From: Roseiarcus sp963709185
Lineage (GTDB): Bacteria > Pseudomonadota > Alphaproteobacteria > Rhizobiales > Beijerinckiaceae
NCBI GenBank assembly: GCA_963709185.1
Contig: CAVPVQ010000017.1
Coordinates: 1 to 64,000 of the forward strand
Length of the DNA: 64,000 nt
Direction of reading: 5' to 3'
Shown piece after piece: positions 37,497 through 45,864 of this stretch; the stretch's first letter is position 1; the number at the start of each line of letters is the position of its first letter. A program made the position numbers and the translations under genes. The notes under the pieces were generated by a model. It was not told the DNA's origin. It saw nothing but the letters and a program-made list of their open reading frames with translations, and did no database searches.

Positions 37497-38375
37497 ATGG
37501 CCTCGCCCCGTCTCCGCGAAGATTTTGAGGTGATCGGGCTCGAGGACCTCGCGAGCGCCGACCGCTTCACGCTGGAGCGCGCCTGCCGCGCCCAGGCGCA
37601 GCCGGTCTATATCGGCGACCACACCGCCTTGTGCCGCATCCTCGGGCGCTACAAGTTCTATGTCGACACGCGCGACCGGGGGTTCGGCTCCAACGTGCTG
37701 CTCGACGGCTTCTGGGAGATGTGGCTGACCATGGCGATCGCCCGCGCGGTCAAGCCGGGCATGGTGGCGATCGATATCGGCGCCAATTTCGGCTATTTCT
37801 CGCTGCTGATGGCCGATCTCGTCGGCCCCGAGGGGATGCTGGTGGCGGTCGAGCCCAATCCGCATGTCGCGCCCAGATTGCGCGCCTCGCTGGAGCTCAA
37901 CGGCTTTGGCGCGCGAAGCCGGGTGATCGAGGCGGCGGCGGCGGCGACCGACCAGGGTTCGGCGCATCTCTACGCCACGATGTCGGAGCCCAAGAACGCC
38001 ACCATCGTCTCGGCCCAGGCGGTCGCCGACCCGGCGGTGGCGACGATCACCGCGGTCGCGCGATGGACGCCGGCGGCGATCGCCCGCGAGTTCGGCCGCC
38101 TCGACTTCATCAAGATCGACGCCGAGGGCGCCGAGGAGGGCATCATCGCCGGCCTGCGGCCGCTGCTCGCCGAGCACCGGCCGCAGCTCGTCCTCGAATT
38201 CAACGCCGCGCGCTATCCGGACGCGCGGGGGTTTCTCGCCGAAGTGATGTCCGGCTATGACGGCCTGCGCTACGTCGACGGCGACGGCGCGCTCGTCCCG
38301 ATCGCCGCCGAGGCGGTCCTCACCGAAGATGTCGGCGAGGACCGGCTGTTGTTCCTGTCGGGCGGGGCGGAATGA
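37497..38375 (+). CDS. FkbM family methyltransferase
   Basis: SAM-dependent methyltransferase of 292 aa. SAM-binding motif I is in MVAIDIGANFGYFSLLMADL, followed by the acidic motif MLVAVEPNPHVAPRLRAS, and the FkbM-typical DFIKIDAEGAEEGIIAGL and LVLEFNAARYPDARGFL. Such enzymes commonly O-methylate sugars in surface polymers. ATG 37497 is chosen because the recognisable N-terminus begins there; GTG 37470 is in frame and also possible. It is probably the last gene of the kpsE-kpsT-kpsM-hypothetical group. Confidence 0.87.
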   Translation: MASPRLREDFEVIGLEDLASADRFTLERACRAQAQPVYIGDHTALCRILGRYKFYVDTRDRGFGSNVLLDGFWEMWLTMAIARAVKPGMVAIDIGANFGYFSLLMADLVGPEGMLVAVEPNPHVAPRLRASLELNGFGARSRVIEAAAAATDQGSAHLYATMSEPKNATIVSAQAVADPAVATITAVARWTPAAIAREFGRLDFIKIDAEGAEEGIIAGLRPLLAEHRPQLVLEFNAARYPDARGFLAEVMSGYDGLRYVDGDGALVPIAAEAVLTEDVGEDRLLFLSGGAE

Positions 38376-38432
38376 GGCGGGGCGATCCTCCGGCTATCCG
38401 CGCGTAGGTCGCCGCCCCTTGCGAGCGCCGGG

Positions 38433-40767
38433 CTATCCGGCGACGCCGTCGCCAAGCGCGAACGCTTCGTCGGCGAGCGGCGGCCGGCTCTTGAGGCTCT
38501 GGAGATCGGACAATTGCAGGGCTTCCATCAGGCGCAGGCGGGCGTCCGAGTCGCTCTCGGCGCAATAGTAAAACCCTGCGACGCCAAGGGTCGCTAAGCG
38601 TCGGTCGACTCCGTCTGACGAGGTGGACAGCTCGACACGGGCATCCGATCTCAGCCGAAAGTGCATGACGCCGTCTTTGACCAAACGCGCCGGGACTTCC
38701 AGTTTTCTATAGCGCCATTCCGCCGGCGGAATGCTGTCATTCAAACCGCACTCGCCCTCGCCGACCAGATCGATATGGAAATTTGCCGCCTGCGAGTTCG
38801 CGGGGAGGCCATGCAGCACAAAATAGATCAGGTATCGGCCGCCGGAAATGATCGCGCTGCTCGGAATCTTGAACGCGATATCGGCGTGTTCGCGCTTCAT
38901 CCAACATCCCCAGTCGTCGCAAAAATTCCATCCGAGACCGGTTCGAAAAACCTCGCCCGCCGACATATTTCTCCAAACTCGCGTTTCCGTATTGCGCGAG
39001 AAAGAATGATAGACGCCGGTTGCGGCCTCGACTGACCAGATCGGATCGCCGTCGCGACCGGCGCGCGAACTCAACGGCAGCGATCGGCTTCGTCGCCTCC
39101 AGGGCCGCGTCGATGATCTGCGAAGCGATCTCGCCCCACGTCCGCGGCTTGAACGAAGTTTTGATCAGCCGTTCCCGCTCGGCGCGATACGCGCGATCGT
39201 CGATGAGGCGTTCGAGCTTGGCGAGGAAATCCTTCTCGGAATCCAGATCGAAATAGTCGGCGAAAATTCCCCCCGACTCCGGAAGGGAGGACGTATTGGC
39301 GATCAGCGCGGCCTTTCCGTGACAGAATGACTCTGTCACCGGGAGGCCCCAGCCCTCGTAGGAGCTGGGATAGATCGTGAATACGCAACCGCGATAAAGC
39401 GCCGCAAGCTCTGCGTCGGAAATTTTCGACAGCATGACGACCTTCTTCTTCAGAAGGTCGCTGGAAGCCAATCGGCCGAGCGCCGCGTCGACCATCCAGC
39501 CGGCATTGCCGACGCAGACCAGCATCGGGGTGTTGGCAAGCCCCCGCTTTCTTATCATTTTGAGCCACGCGTTGAACGCAAGCAGATGATTCTTGCGCAA
39601 CTCGATCGTCGACACGAAGAGCACGAATGGGCGCCGCTCAAGGTTGTTGTCGGCGAGCACGGACGATGCGTTCGCCGCTTCGAGCGCGGAAGGAGGCTCC
39701 GCCGAGGCCGCGTCCGCACCGTCGAGATAGATCGATTTTGGCGGAGCAATGCTGTGGCCAAGGAATTTGCCGACGTTTGTCAGATCGGCGCCCGTCGCCT
39801 TCGAGTTCACCAGGAACCCATCGGCATGGAGGAAGACGCCCAGCAGCCAGGTGATGAAATCCTGGGTCAATTCCCTCACGCAATGTTCCGGCGCCATGAC
39901 GGGAATGCAGTCGTGAACGAACGGAATGTAATGGACGCCGTGCGTCGCCTTGGCATAGCGGACCATCAGAAAGTAGTTCTGGAGCCACCACGAGGTACCC
40001 AAATTCAAGAGACACGCGCCGCGCGCGAAGGTGACGGGGTCGCCGATCGCGAGGTCGACATGGAGATCGTCGATGGTCTTGCGCCAAACCGGGTCTTTGG
40101 TCGTTCCTCCCCAGAGAGCCAGCCGGCAGATTCGGAGAAACGTCTCGGGCGGAATTTCGACCCAGAAATCAACTTTCTCCGTGAAGCACACGATCATCAC
40201 GTCGACGTCCTGGCGCTCCTGACCGAGAATGGAGGTCACGACATTCATCTGGACGCGCTGAATTCCCGTCGGCGTCCGGGCGTCCAGGAAATAGTGCATG
40301 AGATCGCTCACATCGAAGGCGATCTGACGCCCGCTGCCCTGGGCCTTTCTCGGGTCGGTCCGCTTGCCCGCGAAGAAACGGCTGATCGACGGGCCGGACA
40401 GGCCAAGGTTGGCGAGTTCGTAACGGGCATGCTTGTTCTTCGGATCAAGCTCCAGCGATTTCAGATAGGCTTGGGTCGCTTCGTCGAGGCGTCCGCCCAG
40501 CTTGATCGCGTGCCCCAACTGGAGGTGAGCGTCCGAGTTGTCCGGGCTGATCTCGATGGCGCGCCGATACGCGCGCTCCGCGCCGGCGACGTCGCCGCTC
40601 TCTTTGATGGCGTGACCCAATTGAACCCAGATCGGGTGGTGATCGGGCTCAACCTCAAGCGCATCGTTGTAGCCTTGCGCGGCGGTCTTCCAATCGCGCC
40701 GACCGCGCGCTAAATCGGCCTTAGCGACCAAGTCGGAGAAACGAGAGGTTTTGGGGCCTAGCAACAT
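38433..40767 (-). pseudogene. TPR-GT4 glycosyltransferase with C-terminal beta domain, frameshifted
   Basis: Two frames form one large protein. Residues 1-120 are TPR repeats (HPIWVQLGHAIKESGDVAGA and its repeat HLQLGHAIKLGGRLDEA). Then comes a GT-B domain with IAFDVSDLMHYFLDA, TGIQRVQMNVV, VLFVSTIELRKNHLLAFNAW and the donor motif SSYEGWGLPVTESFCHG. After KPIAAVEF the frame runs on into low-complexity Arg-rich sequence, whereas the +1 frame from 39074 gives a sensible 213-residue tail (IWSVEAATGVYHSFSRNTET, LGWNFCDDWGCWMKRE). The 2335-base span is one over a multiple of three, so one extra base (or two lost) in the CGCGCG run near 39057-39066 is likely. If real, the tail might instead be a separate TTG-start protein. 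Confidence 0.78.
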
Positions 40768-41102
40768 TCATGCGCTCCCGGTCGACGCCGACAGAATTCC
40801 TGACGTTGGCCAATGGGCTTCGAACAATAGCGACGCCGCAGAAGCAATGATAGTCCCGAATACCGGACCTCATGGTGACTAAGGGGTTGAAAGCCTTCGC
40901 GTACCGAACGACTTCGTCGTCGGCGTGAAGCGACGACAAATTCCGCTTGAATTTTATGGTCGTTTAGTCCACAGGCTGCTTTGACATTTCTGGCCAAAGG
41001 CAACCAGCGCAGGCTTGAATTGGCTGCGTTTCGAGGAACACCTCTTGTGCGCGTCCACGCATATTTCTATTTGCCATTTTGTCGATTTTAGCAAATCCCC
41101 TC
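40768..41102. other. 335-bp divergent gap at edge of AT-richer patch
   Basis: The sequence lies between the minus-strand TPR-GT4 gene and the plus-strand glycosyltransferase-like gene, so both promoters should be here. Base composition shifts toward A and T from about 40.8 kb onward. Open frames here have poor codon patterns and no similarity I recognise. No repeat, RNA or terminator was identified. Confidence 0.35.
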
Positions 41103-42020
41103 ATGGGTACTCAAGAAATGTCGATCGTTTTCTTGCAAACATCGGACCTCACCTATCGTCCGTTGCTCGACATCACGTCAAAGACCGTTAGAGAATACTG
41201 TAGTAGACATGGATTTAGCTATGACTGCTATTTGGGGATCATTAGAGGCTATCATCCGTGGCACGCGACTTATAACAGAATTGCTCTTCTAGAACGGCTC
41301 GCTCAAGCAGAATTCACAGGCTGGGTTTGCTACCTCGACGCGGACGCGTTTATAGCCGATTTAGACTTCGATCTTGTAAATTATCTAGCGGGGAAAAATA
41401 ATTTTGCGTTCATCGCGGCGCCCGGTGAACCCCAAGCGGTATGGTGGAATGTAAATGCCGGGGTATTTCTCATTAATCTCGCCAACCCGGTGGGGCGCCG
41501 GATCATTCGAGATTGGGCAAGCCGTTTCGCTGCACTGACAGACGAGCAATTGCAAGGCGCGAGCGCTTGGTACTCGGTGACCGACGATCAGTCAATGCTA
41601 TGGCAGGTTCTGCAAAACATTCCAGATGGAAAGCAATATACGCTTGTCGAGAACGAGACGCCCCGTTTGCTGAACTATAGTGGCCGATTCATCACGCAGA
41701 TCCTGCGGGTCTCCGGCACATTCGCAGATCGTTTAGCTCGCCTAGATTCATCTGTCGAACTTGTGCTGAAACCGCCACCCAGCGACCAGCATTCTAAGAA
41801 TCAGAAAGGCCTCAATGATCAAGAAACACGGGAAACATTCGTCCGGACGCTCTATCGGGTTCTCCTTCGAAGGGAGCCCGACCCAGACGGTTTCCGGTCC
41901 GCTCTTGAGGAACTTCGGAGCGGCGCAAGCTTTGAAGAACAGATGATCAACTGCCTACGATGCGGAGAATTTAGGAGTCATATTGAGGAATTTGTTCAAT
42001 ATTATATCGAACAGACTTGA
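41103..42020 (+). CDS. Glycosyltransferase-like protein with DUF4214-type C-terminal domain
   Basis: A 305-aa protein. Residues about 5-205 resemble GT-A galactosyl/mannosyltransferases of the GMA12/MNN10 kind: HPWHATYNRIALLERLAQAE, the DxD motif in WVCYLDADAFIADLD, and NVNAGVFLINL. Residues about 245-300 (TFVRTLYRVLLRREPDPDGF, then ALEELRSGASFEE) match the DUF4214 pattern found at the ends of surface-carbohydrate and adhesin proteins. Codons are more AT-rich than in neighbours. ATG 41103 is chosen; an upstream in-frame TTG at 41079 and ATG 41118 are alternatives. Confidence 0.72.
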   Translation: MGTQEMSIVFLQTSDLTYRPLLDITSKTVREYCSRHGFSYDCYLGIIRGYHPWHATYNRIALLERLAQAEFTGWVCYLDADAFIADLDFDLVNYLAGKNNFAFIAAPGEPQAVWWNVNAGVFLINLANPVGRRIIRDWASRFAALTDEQLQGASAWYSVTDDQSMLWQVLQNIPDGKQYTLVENETPRLLNYSGRFITQILRVSGTFADRLARLDSSVELVLKPPPSDQHSKNQKGLNDQETRETFVRTLYRVLLRREPDPDGFRSALEELRSGASFEEQMINCLRCGEFRSHIEEFVQYYIEQT

Positions 42021-42028
42021 AGATGATC

Positions 42029-42118
42029 ATTATCGATCGGCAACGCACCTCGTTTCAACTAGCACAGATAACTGACCAATGCCAGTTACCTATCGAAAGC
42101 TCAGGCGTTGTCGATAAT
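42029..42118. repeat. Nested inverted repeats between two polysaccharide genes
   Basis: Outer arms ATTATCGA...CAACGC at 42029-42046 pair with GCGTTGTCGATAAT at 42105-42118, with four unpaired bases in the left arm. Inside them TAACTG at 42069-42074 pairs with CAGTTA at 42083-42088. The element could fold as a two-tier cruciform or RNA hairpin. It lies in the 249-bp gap after the glycosyltransferase-like gene, so a role as transcript end, leader or remnant of a mobile insertion is possible. No T-run follows the outer arm, which argues against a simple intrinsic terminator. Confidence 0.5.
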
Positions 42119-42269
42119 CGATCGCAAAGACCTCTATAAAAATTACTTAGCGTGGTGTTTATTTCAATCTAGAGGCCCGTGTTAATAGATTCTCGCTTTA
42201 GGCATAAGGACGCGTCGGAAACATCATGACGAGTTCTGTCAATAGACGTTGTAGCTCTGGAGCAGGCCA

Positions 42270-43019
42270 ATGCCCGACGTAGATTGGAACCGCAGATCAT
42301 GGGACGGCGGCCACGATTGGCGTAACTGCGGGGAGGAGTGGAGCCAGCCTTGGGGGGGCAGCGAGGCTCAATGGTTCGGCTCATTGTACCCTCGACTTCA
42401 CAGATTTCTCCCCGCAAAGAGCATTCTTGAGCTGGCGCCCGGGATGGGAAGGTGGACAAAATTTTTACTTCCCCTTTGCGACAAATATCTTGGCATTGAT
42501 CTCTCTTTGGAATGTGTATCGGGATGCCGTCGGATATTTGAACAAACGCATCACGCCGAATTTGTACAGAATGACGGTTACTCGTTATGCGCGGTCGAAG
42601 ACGACAGCGTTGATCTAGTTTTCTCTTTCAATTCACTGGTGCACGTCGGGCTAGACGTATTTGAACATTACGTCCCACAAATTGTTCGAAAGTTGCGACG
42701 CGGAGGCTTCGCATTTATACACCATTCCAACTTAGGGGCTTTCGGGAACGCCTTTGGCTCGCCTCACTCGCGTGACGGATCGGTCTCACGGGAAAACGTC
42801 GAACGATTGATCGCGAAAAACGGAGGCAAGGTTGTCATTCAAGAGGTAATAAACTGGGTTAACAATGTGCTTCCTCAGGACTGCCTGACTCTGTTTGCGA
42901 AAGATGCCGACGGAAAAGTCGATCCAGTGCACCTCTACAATTTGAGGTTTGCGGAAGAGGCCGTAGTGGTCAGGGAGTTTCAGGCGTTTTATTCACAGGT
43001 CGGAAGCCGCGGCGCGTAG
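42270..43019 (+). CDS. Class I SAM-dependent methyltransferase
   Basis: A 249-aa methyltransferase. SAM motif I is SILELAPGMGRWTKFLLPLC (residues about 51-70), the acidic residue follows in KYLGIDLSLECVSGCRRIF, and the post-motif DDSVDLVFSFNSLVHVGLDV (about 112-131) matches Methyltransf_11/23. A later segment, GGFAFIHHSNLGAFGNAF, completes the fold. The Trp-rich N-terminus (WNRRSWDGGHDW) resembles methyltransferases of sugar or peptide modification clusters. It is the last gene of the polysaccharide locus on this side, and lies in the AT-richer patch. Confidence 0.85.
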   Translation: MPDVDWNRRSWDGGHDWRNCGEEWSQPWGGSEAQWFGSLYPRLHRFLPAKSILELAPGMGRWTKFLLPLCDKYLGIDLSLECVSGCRRIFEQTHHAEFVQNDGYSLCAVEDDSVDLVFSFNSLVHVGLDVFEHYVPQIVRKLRRGGFAFIHHSNLGAFGNAFGSPHSRDGSVSRENVERLIAKNGGKVVIQEVINWVNNVLPQDCLTLFAKDADGKVDPVHLYNLRFAEEAVVVREFQAFYSQVGSRGA

Positions 43020-43654
43020 CGCTTTCGTCGCATGCCCAAGCAAAGCGGGTGCGCGCGCCTCAACAGCGACCAGCTAATCGACGGTCGTCGGACCCACCTT
43101 CACACCACCCGAACAAAAGATTGACCAACCCCCGATTTGCGGCGATTCTATTTCCGCGGGGGCGACAGGAGCGCCGCGAGCGCGAAGCGCGCGCGGTCCA
43201 TTTTAGCATCGCAAGCCATTGAAATCGCTCGGCCCCGTGTCATAAAATCCGGCGAATTCGCTTGAGATTCGGACGGAAATTCCGGATTTTCGTGGAAATA
43301 ATCCCGAACTCCGGCGGCCGCTATCACCTGGCGGCCGTCGCAATGCGCGCCGCCGAGCCGGCAGGCGCCAGCAGCGTCGTCGCGAACAGCTCCAGCGCCT
43401 TTTCGACCTCGACCAGCGGCGCGTTGGCGACATCGGCGAGGTCGCGGTCGGCCTCCCGAAACGCCGCGCATGGAACGGGCGCTTTTCTAGAAAGGCCCGC
43501 GGCGGCGCGATGCGCCTGCAGATGCGCGGCGGCGATTCCGACCCGCTCCGGCCTGCCGCCCTTGCGCGCCAACGCCGGAACGCGCCCGGCGGGAATTCTC
43601 TCCGCCGGACCGGCGTCGCGAACACCCCGCGCCGCCGGGCCGGCGGAGCGAGGT
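43020..43654. other. 635-bp gap downstream of pqqA with inverted repeat and one doubtful small frame
   Basis: A perfect 9-bp inverted repeat, AAAATCCGG at 43244-43252 and CCGGATTTT at 43282-43290, lies 29 bases apart and could end minus-strand transcripts from pqqA or the methyltransferase transcript from the other side. A minus-strand frame at 43324-43572 (82 codons, TTG start) has GC-rich third positions and a reasonable composition (ending AGSAARIATAAR), but it has no ribosome site and no recognised family, so it is not called as a gene. Nothing else is visible. Confidence 0.35.
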
Positions 43655-43732
43655 TCAGATCACCGCCGACGCGTAGCTCGTCACTTCCATGCCAAGACAC
43701 ACTTCGACGACAACCGGCACTGTCCAAGCCAT
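43655..43732 (-). CDS. pqqA: PQQ precursor peptide PqqA
   Basis: A 25-codon gene encoding a peptide that begins MAWTVPVVVEVCLGMEVTSY and ends ASAVI. It fits PqqA, the ribosomal precursor of pyrroloquinoline quinone: the conserved glutamate (residue 16) and tyrosine (residue 20), which PqqE crosslinks and whose fused side chains become PQQ, are in the required E-x3-Y spacing. A strong ribosome site, GGGGAGG, lies seven bases before ATG 43732. It is divergent from the SoxYZ-like carrier gene, 187 bp away. No pqqB-E genes are in the window, so this is an isolated copy; such orphan pqqA genes are known. Confidence 0.85.
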   Translation of the reverse strand: MAWTVPVVVEVCLGMEVTSYASAVI

Positions 43733-43919
43733 GATGACCTCCCCAGGTTTCGCGGGCGCCTCGACTCCCGATGCGCCGCTCACATCCGCAATATAGTTCG
43801 TTCGGGCGCGCCGGCCAGTTCTTTCGCGCGAATGCGGGATCCGCCGCCGGCTTCGCCCGGCTTGTCGTCCGGTCGATTTCCGACTATTCTTCACGGCTGT
43901 TTCATTGCGGGATGCGGTC

Positions 43920-44768
43920 ATGTCGATTTTCGCCCGGGTGATCACTTCAGCCTTCATCGCGGCGTTCTGCGTCGCCCTTCCGTTGACGGCTCGCGCGCAG
44001 ACATCCGCGCCCGCCCCGTCGCAGCCCTCCGAAGAGACCTGGAACAGCATCAAGGGCGACATCTTCAAGGGTCGCCCGATTCTCGACGGCTCGGGCCTCG
44101 TCAAGCTCGATGCGCCGCGCCGCGCCGAGGATGCGGCGATTGTGCCGATCGGCATGCGGGTCACTCTGGCGGCCGACGACCCGCGCGTGCTGCGCTCGCT
44201 GACCCTGGTCATCGATGAAAATCCCGCGCCGGTCGCCGGCAAGTTCACGATCGGGCCTCATTCCGGGGTGACCGCGATCGCCACGCGCGTGCGCGTCAAC
44301 ACCTATTCCTACGTGCGCGCGGTCGCCGAACTGAGCGATGGTCAGCTCTATGGCGTGAAAGCCTACGTGAAGGCGTCGGGCGGATGCTCCGCGCCGATGT
44401 CGGCGAACGCCGACGCCGCCAAGCCGACGCTCGGCCAGATGAAGTTCCGCACCTTCCCGCCGACCGCCGAGGCCGGCGCCGACGCGCTGCCGGAAGCTCA
44501 GATCATGCTGCGCCATCCGCAAAACTCCGGCCTGCAACTCGATCAGTTGACGCGGCTCTACGTGCCGCCGTTTTTCATCGAGACCCTGGAAGTCCGGCAG
44601 GGGGACGACCTTGTCGTGGCGCTCGACGGCGGCATCGCGGTCTCCGAGGACCCGAACATCCGCTTCAACTACCGGCCGAACGGCGCCGAGAATTTCCGCG
44701 TCGAGGCCAGGGACACCAGCAAGAACGTGTTCAAGGGCGAGTGGCCGGTCGCCAAATCGATGCTGTAA
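43920..44768 (+). CDS. Quinoprotein dehydrogenase-associated SoxYZ-like carrier
   Basis: A secreted 282-aa protein. A signal peptide (VITSAFIAAFCVALPLTARA) is followed by a SoxY-like domain (TWNSIKGDIFKGRPI, MRVTLAADDPRVLRSLTLVI) with the carrier cysteine in KASGGCSAP near residue 160, and a SoxZ-like domain (MLRHPQNSGLQLDQLTRLYV, FFIETLEVRQGDDLVVAL). This SoxY-SoxZ fusion occurs beside PQQ-dependent alcohol dehydrogenases, where its job is not established. ATG 43920 gives the best signal peptide. Divergent pqqA and the nearby cytochrome c support a quinoprotein context. Confidence 0.88.
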   Translation: MSIFARVITSAFIAAFCVALPLTARAQTSAPAPSQPSEETWNSIKGDIFKGRPILDGSGLVKLDAPRRAEDAAIVPIGMRVTLAADDPRVLRSLTLVIDENPAPVAGKFTIGPHSGVTAIATRVRVNTYSYVRAVAELSDGQLYGVKAYVKASGGCSAPMSANADAAKPTLGQMKFRTFPPTAEAGADALPEAQIMLRHPQNSGLQLDQLTRLYVPPFFIETLEVRQGDDLVVALDGGIAVSEDPNIRFNYRPNGAENFRVEARDTSKNVFKGEWPVAKSML

Positions 44769-44792
44769 CCCTCGCCGGGCGCATCGATCGAT

Positions 44793-45155
44793 TCAAAAGC
44801 AGCGCACTTCCGCCTCGGCCTGCGCGCGTCGGAATTCCTCGAGCGGCGCCTTGGTTGGCAGGGCCGAACGGAATTCGGCCCCCATCGGACCGGTGACCTG
44901 GGACATGCTGAGGATTGTCTCCGCCGTCACGTAGCGATCGTAGGGGATCACCGAGGCGATGACGTCGATCGAGCACGAACACTGGTCGAGAACCGCGCGC
45001 GTTTGGCCATTGGCCTGCATGCAGGCGAAGACATAGTCGGCGCGCGCCGCGGTTGGATAATCGTTGAAATCGGCAGCCCGCGAACCCGCGCCCGATCCGA
45101 AAGTCGCGACCGCCACCAGCGCGCCCGACGCCAGAACGGTCGGCAAGACTGACAT
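44793..45155 (-). CDS. Small secreted Cys-containing protein, quinoprotein-module hypothetical
   Basis: A 120-aa protein with a signal peptide (VLPTVLASGALVAVATFG, cut near SRAADFNDYP). The mature part has four cysteines: VFACMQANG, LDQCSCSIDVIAS and the C-terminal VRCF. That arrangement resembles small proteins that accompany methanol/ethanol quinoprotein genes, but I cannot name the family. ATG 45155 has GGGAGG eight bases upstream; GTG 45161 would be too close. It is convergent with the carrier gene (24-bp gap) and 82 bp downstream of cytochrome c on the same strand going 3', so the two minus genes may share regulation. Confidence 0.75.
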   Translation of the reverse strand: MSVLPTVLASGALVAVATFGSGAGSRAADFNDYPTAARADYVFACMQANGQTRAVLDQCSCSIDVIASVIPYDRYVTAETILSMSQVTGPMGAEFRSALPTKAPLEEFRRAQAEAEVRCF

Positions 45156-45237
45156 CGTCACCGCCTCCCGCGCCGGCTTCCCGGCGCTCGCCCCGGCGAC
45201 CCCGCCCGCAGTGACACGACGCGAAGCCGCCTTGCGT

Positions 45238-45630
45238 TCAGAGCTTCTTGCCGTCGGGTCCGAACTGCTTGAGATAGGCGATGACGTTATCGATGTCCTC
45301 CTCCTTCTGCAAGCCGGGGAAGATCATCTTGGTGCCGGGAACCTTGGCGCGGGGATTCTTCAGGTATTCCTTCAGGGTCGCCTCGTCCCAGGTGATGCCG
45401 GAATTCTTGTTGGCGTCGCTGTAGGAATAGCCGGGATACGTCCCGGCGGGGCGGCCCACCACGCCATTGAGCACCGGCCCGACGGCGTCCTTGGCGCTCT
45501 CGCCGATCTGATGGCAGGCGCGGCACTTGAGGAACACTTTCGCGCCGGCGGCCGCGTCCTGCGCGGCGGCTGCGCCCATTGAAGCGGCGAGCGCCGCGGC
45601 GACGACCGCACAAAACTGAAGCCTGTTCAC
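45238..45630 (-). CDS. Class I c-type cytochrome (c2/c550-like)
   Basis: A periplasmic cytochrome c of 130 aa. A signal peptide (FCAVVAAALAASMGAAAAQ) precedes a single heme site CRACH near residue 36-40 and the axial methionine in VPGTKMIFPGLQ; the ending DNVIAYLKQFGPDGKKL is typical of mitochondrial-type c2. GTG 45630 follows GGAGG by five bases. Its neighbourhood suggests it could take electrons from a PQQ dehydrogenase, as XoxG-like cytochromes do, but it is shorter than known XoxG proteins and the dehydrogenase is not in view. Generic respiratory c2 is an equal possibility. Confidence 0.88.
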   Translation of the reverse strand: MNRLQFCAVVAAALAASMGAAAAQDAAAGAKVFLKCRACHQIGESAKDAVGPVLNGVVGRPAGTYPGYSYSDANKNSGITWDEATLKEYLKNPRAKVPGTKMIFPGLQKEEDIDNVIAYLKQFGPDGKKL

Positions 45631-45864
45631 CGGTTCCTCCCTGATTTGCGTTTCCAACCCGCTCGCCCAACTGATTCCCAAGGCCGTCGATGGGCAAGGG
45701 CCGCCCTCGCGACGGAATGTCACACCACCCGGACCCGCCGGACCGGAGCGGCGGGCGCCTGTCGGCCAAACCCGGTCGATCGCGGCGCGCCGGCCGGCCC
45801 GAGCGTCGCGATCAAAAACCGGGTTATGCTGGCGTCCCTCGCCAAGACGACAGGACGCCTCGCC

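Noticed and set aside
40721..41003. Small minus-strand frames upstream of the TPR-GT4 gene
   Set aside because: They overlap the gene start and have no ribosome site or family resemblance.
42169..42459. 96-codon minus-strand frame over the methyltransferase start
   Set aside because: It overlaps the well-supported methyltransferase N-terminus and has random-like composition.
43324..43572. 82-codon minus-strand frame downstream of pqqA
   Set aside because: GC-rich third positions make it tempting, but it has only a TTG start, no ribosome site and no recognised family, so it is left in the gap description.
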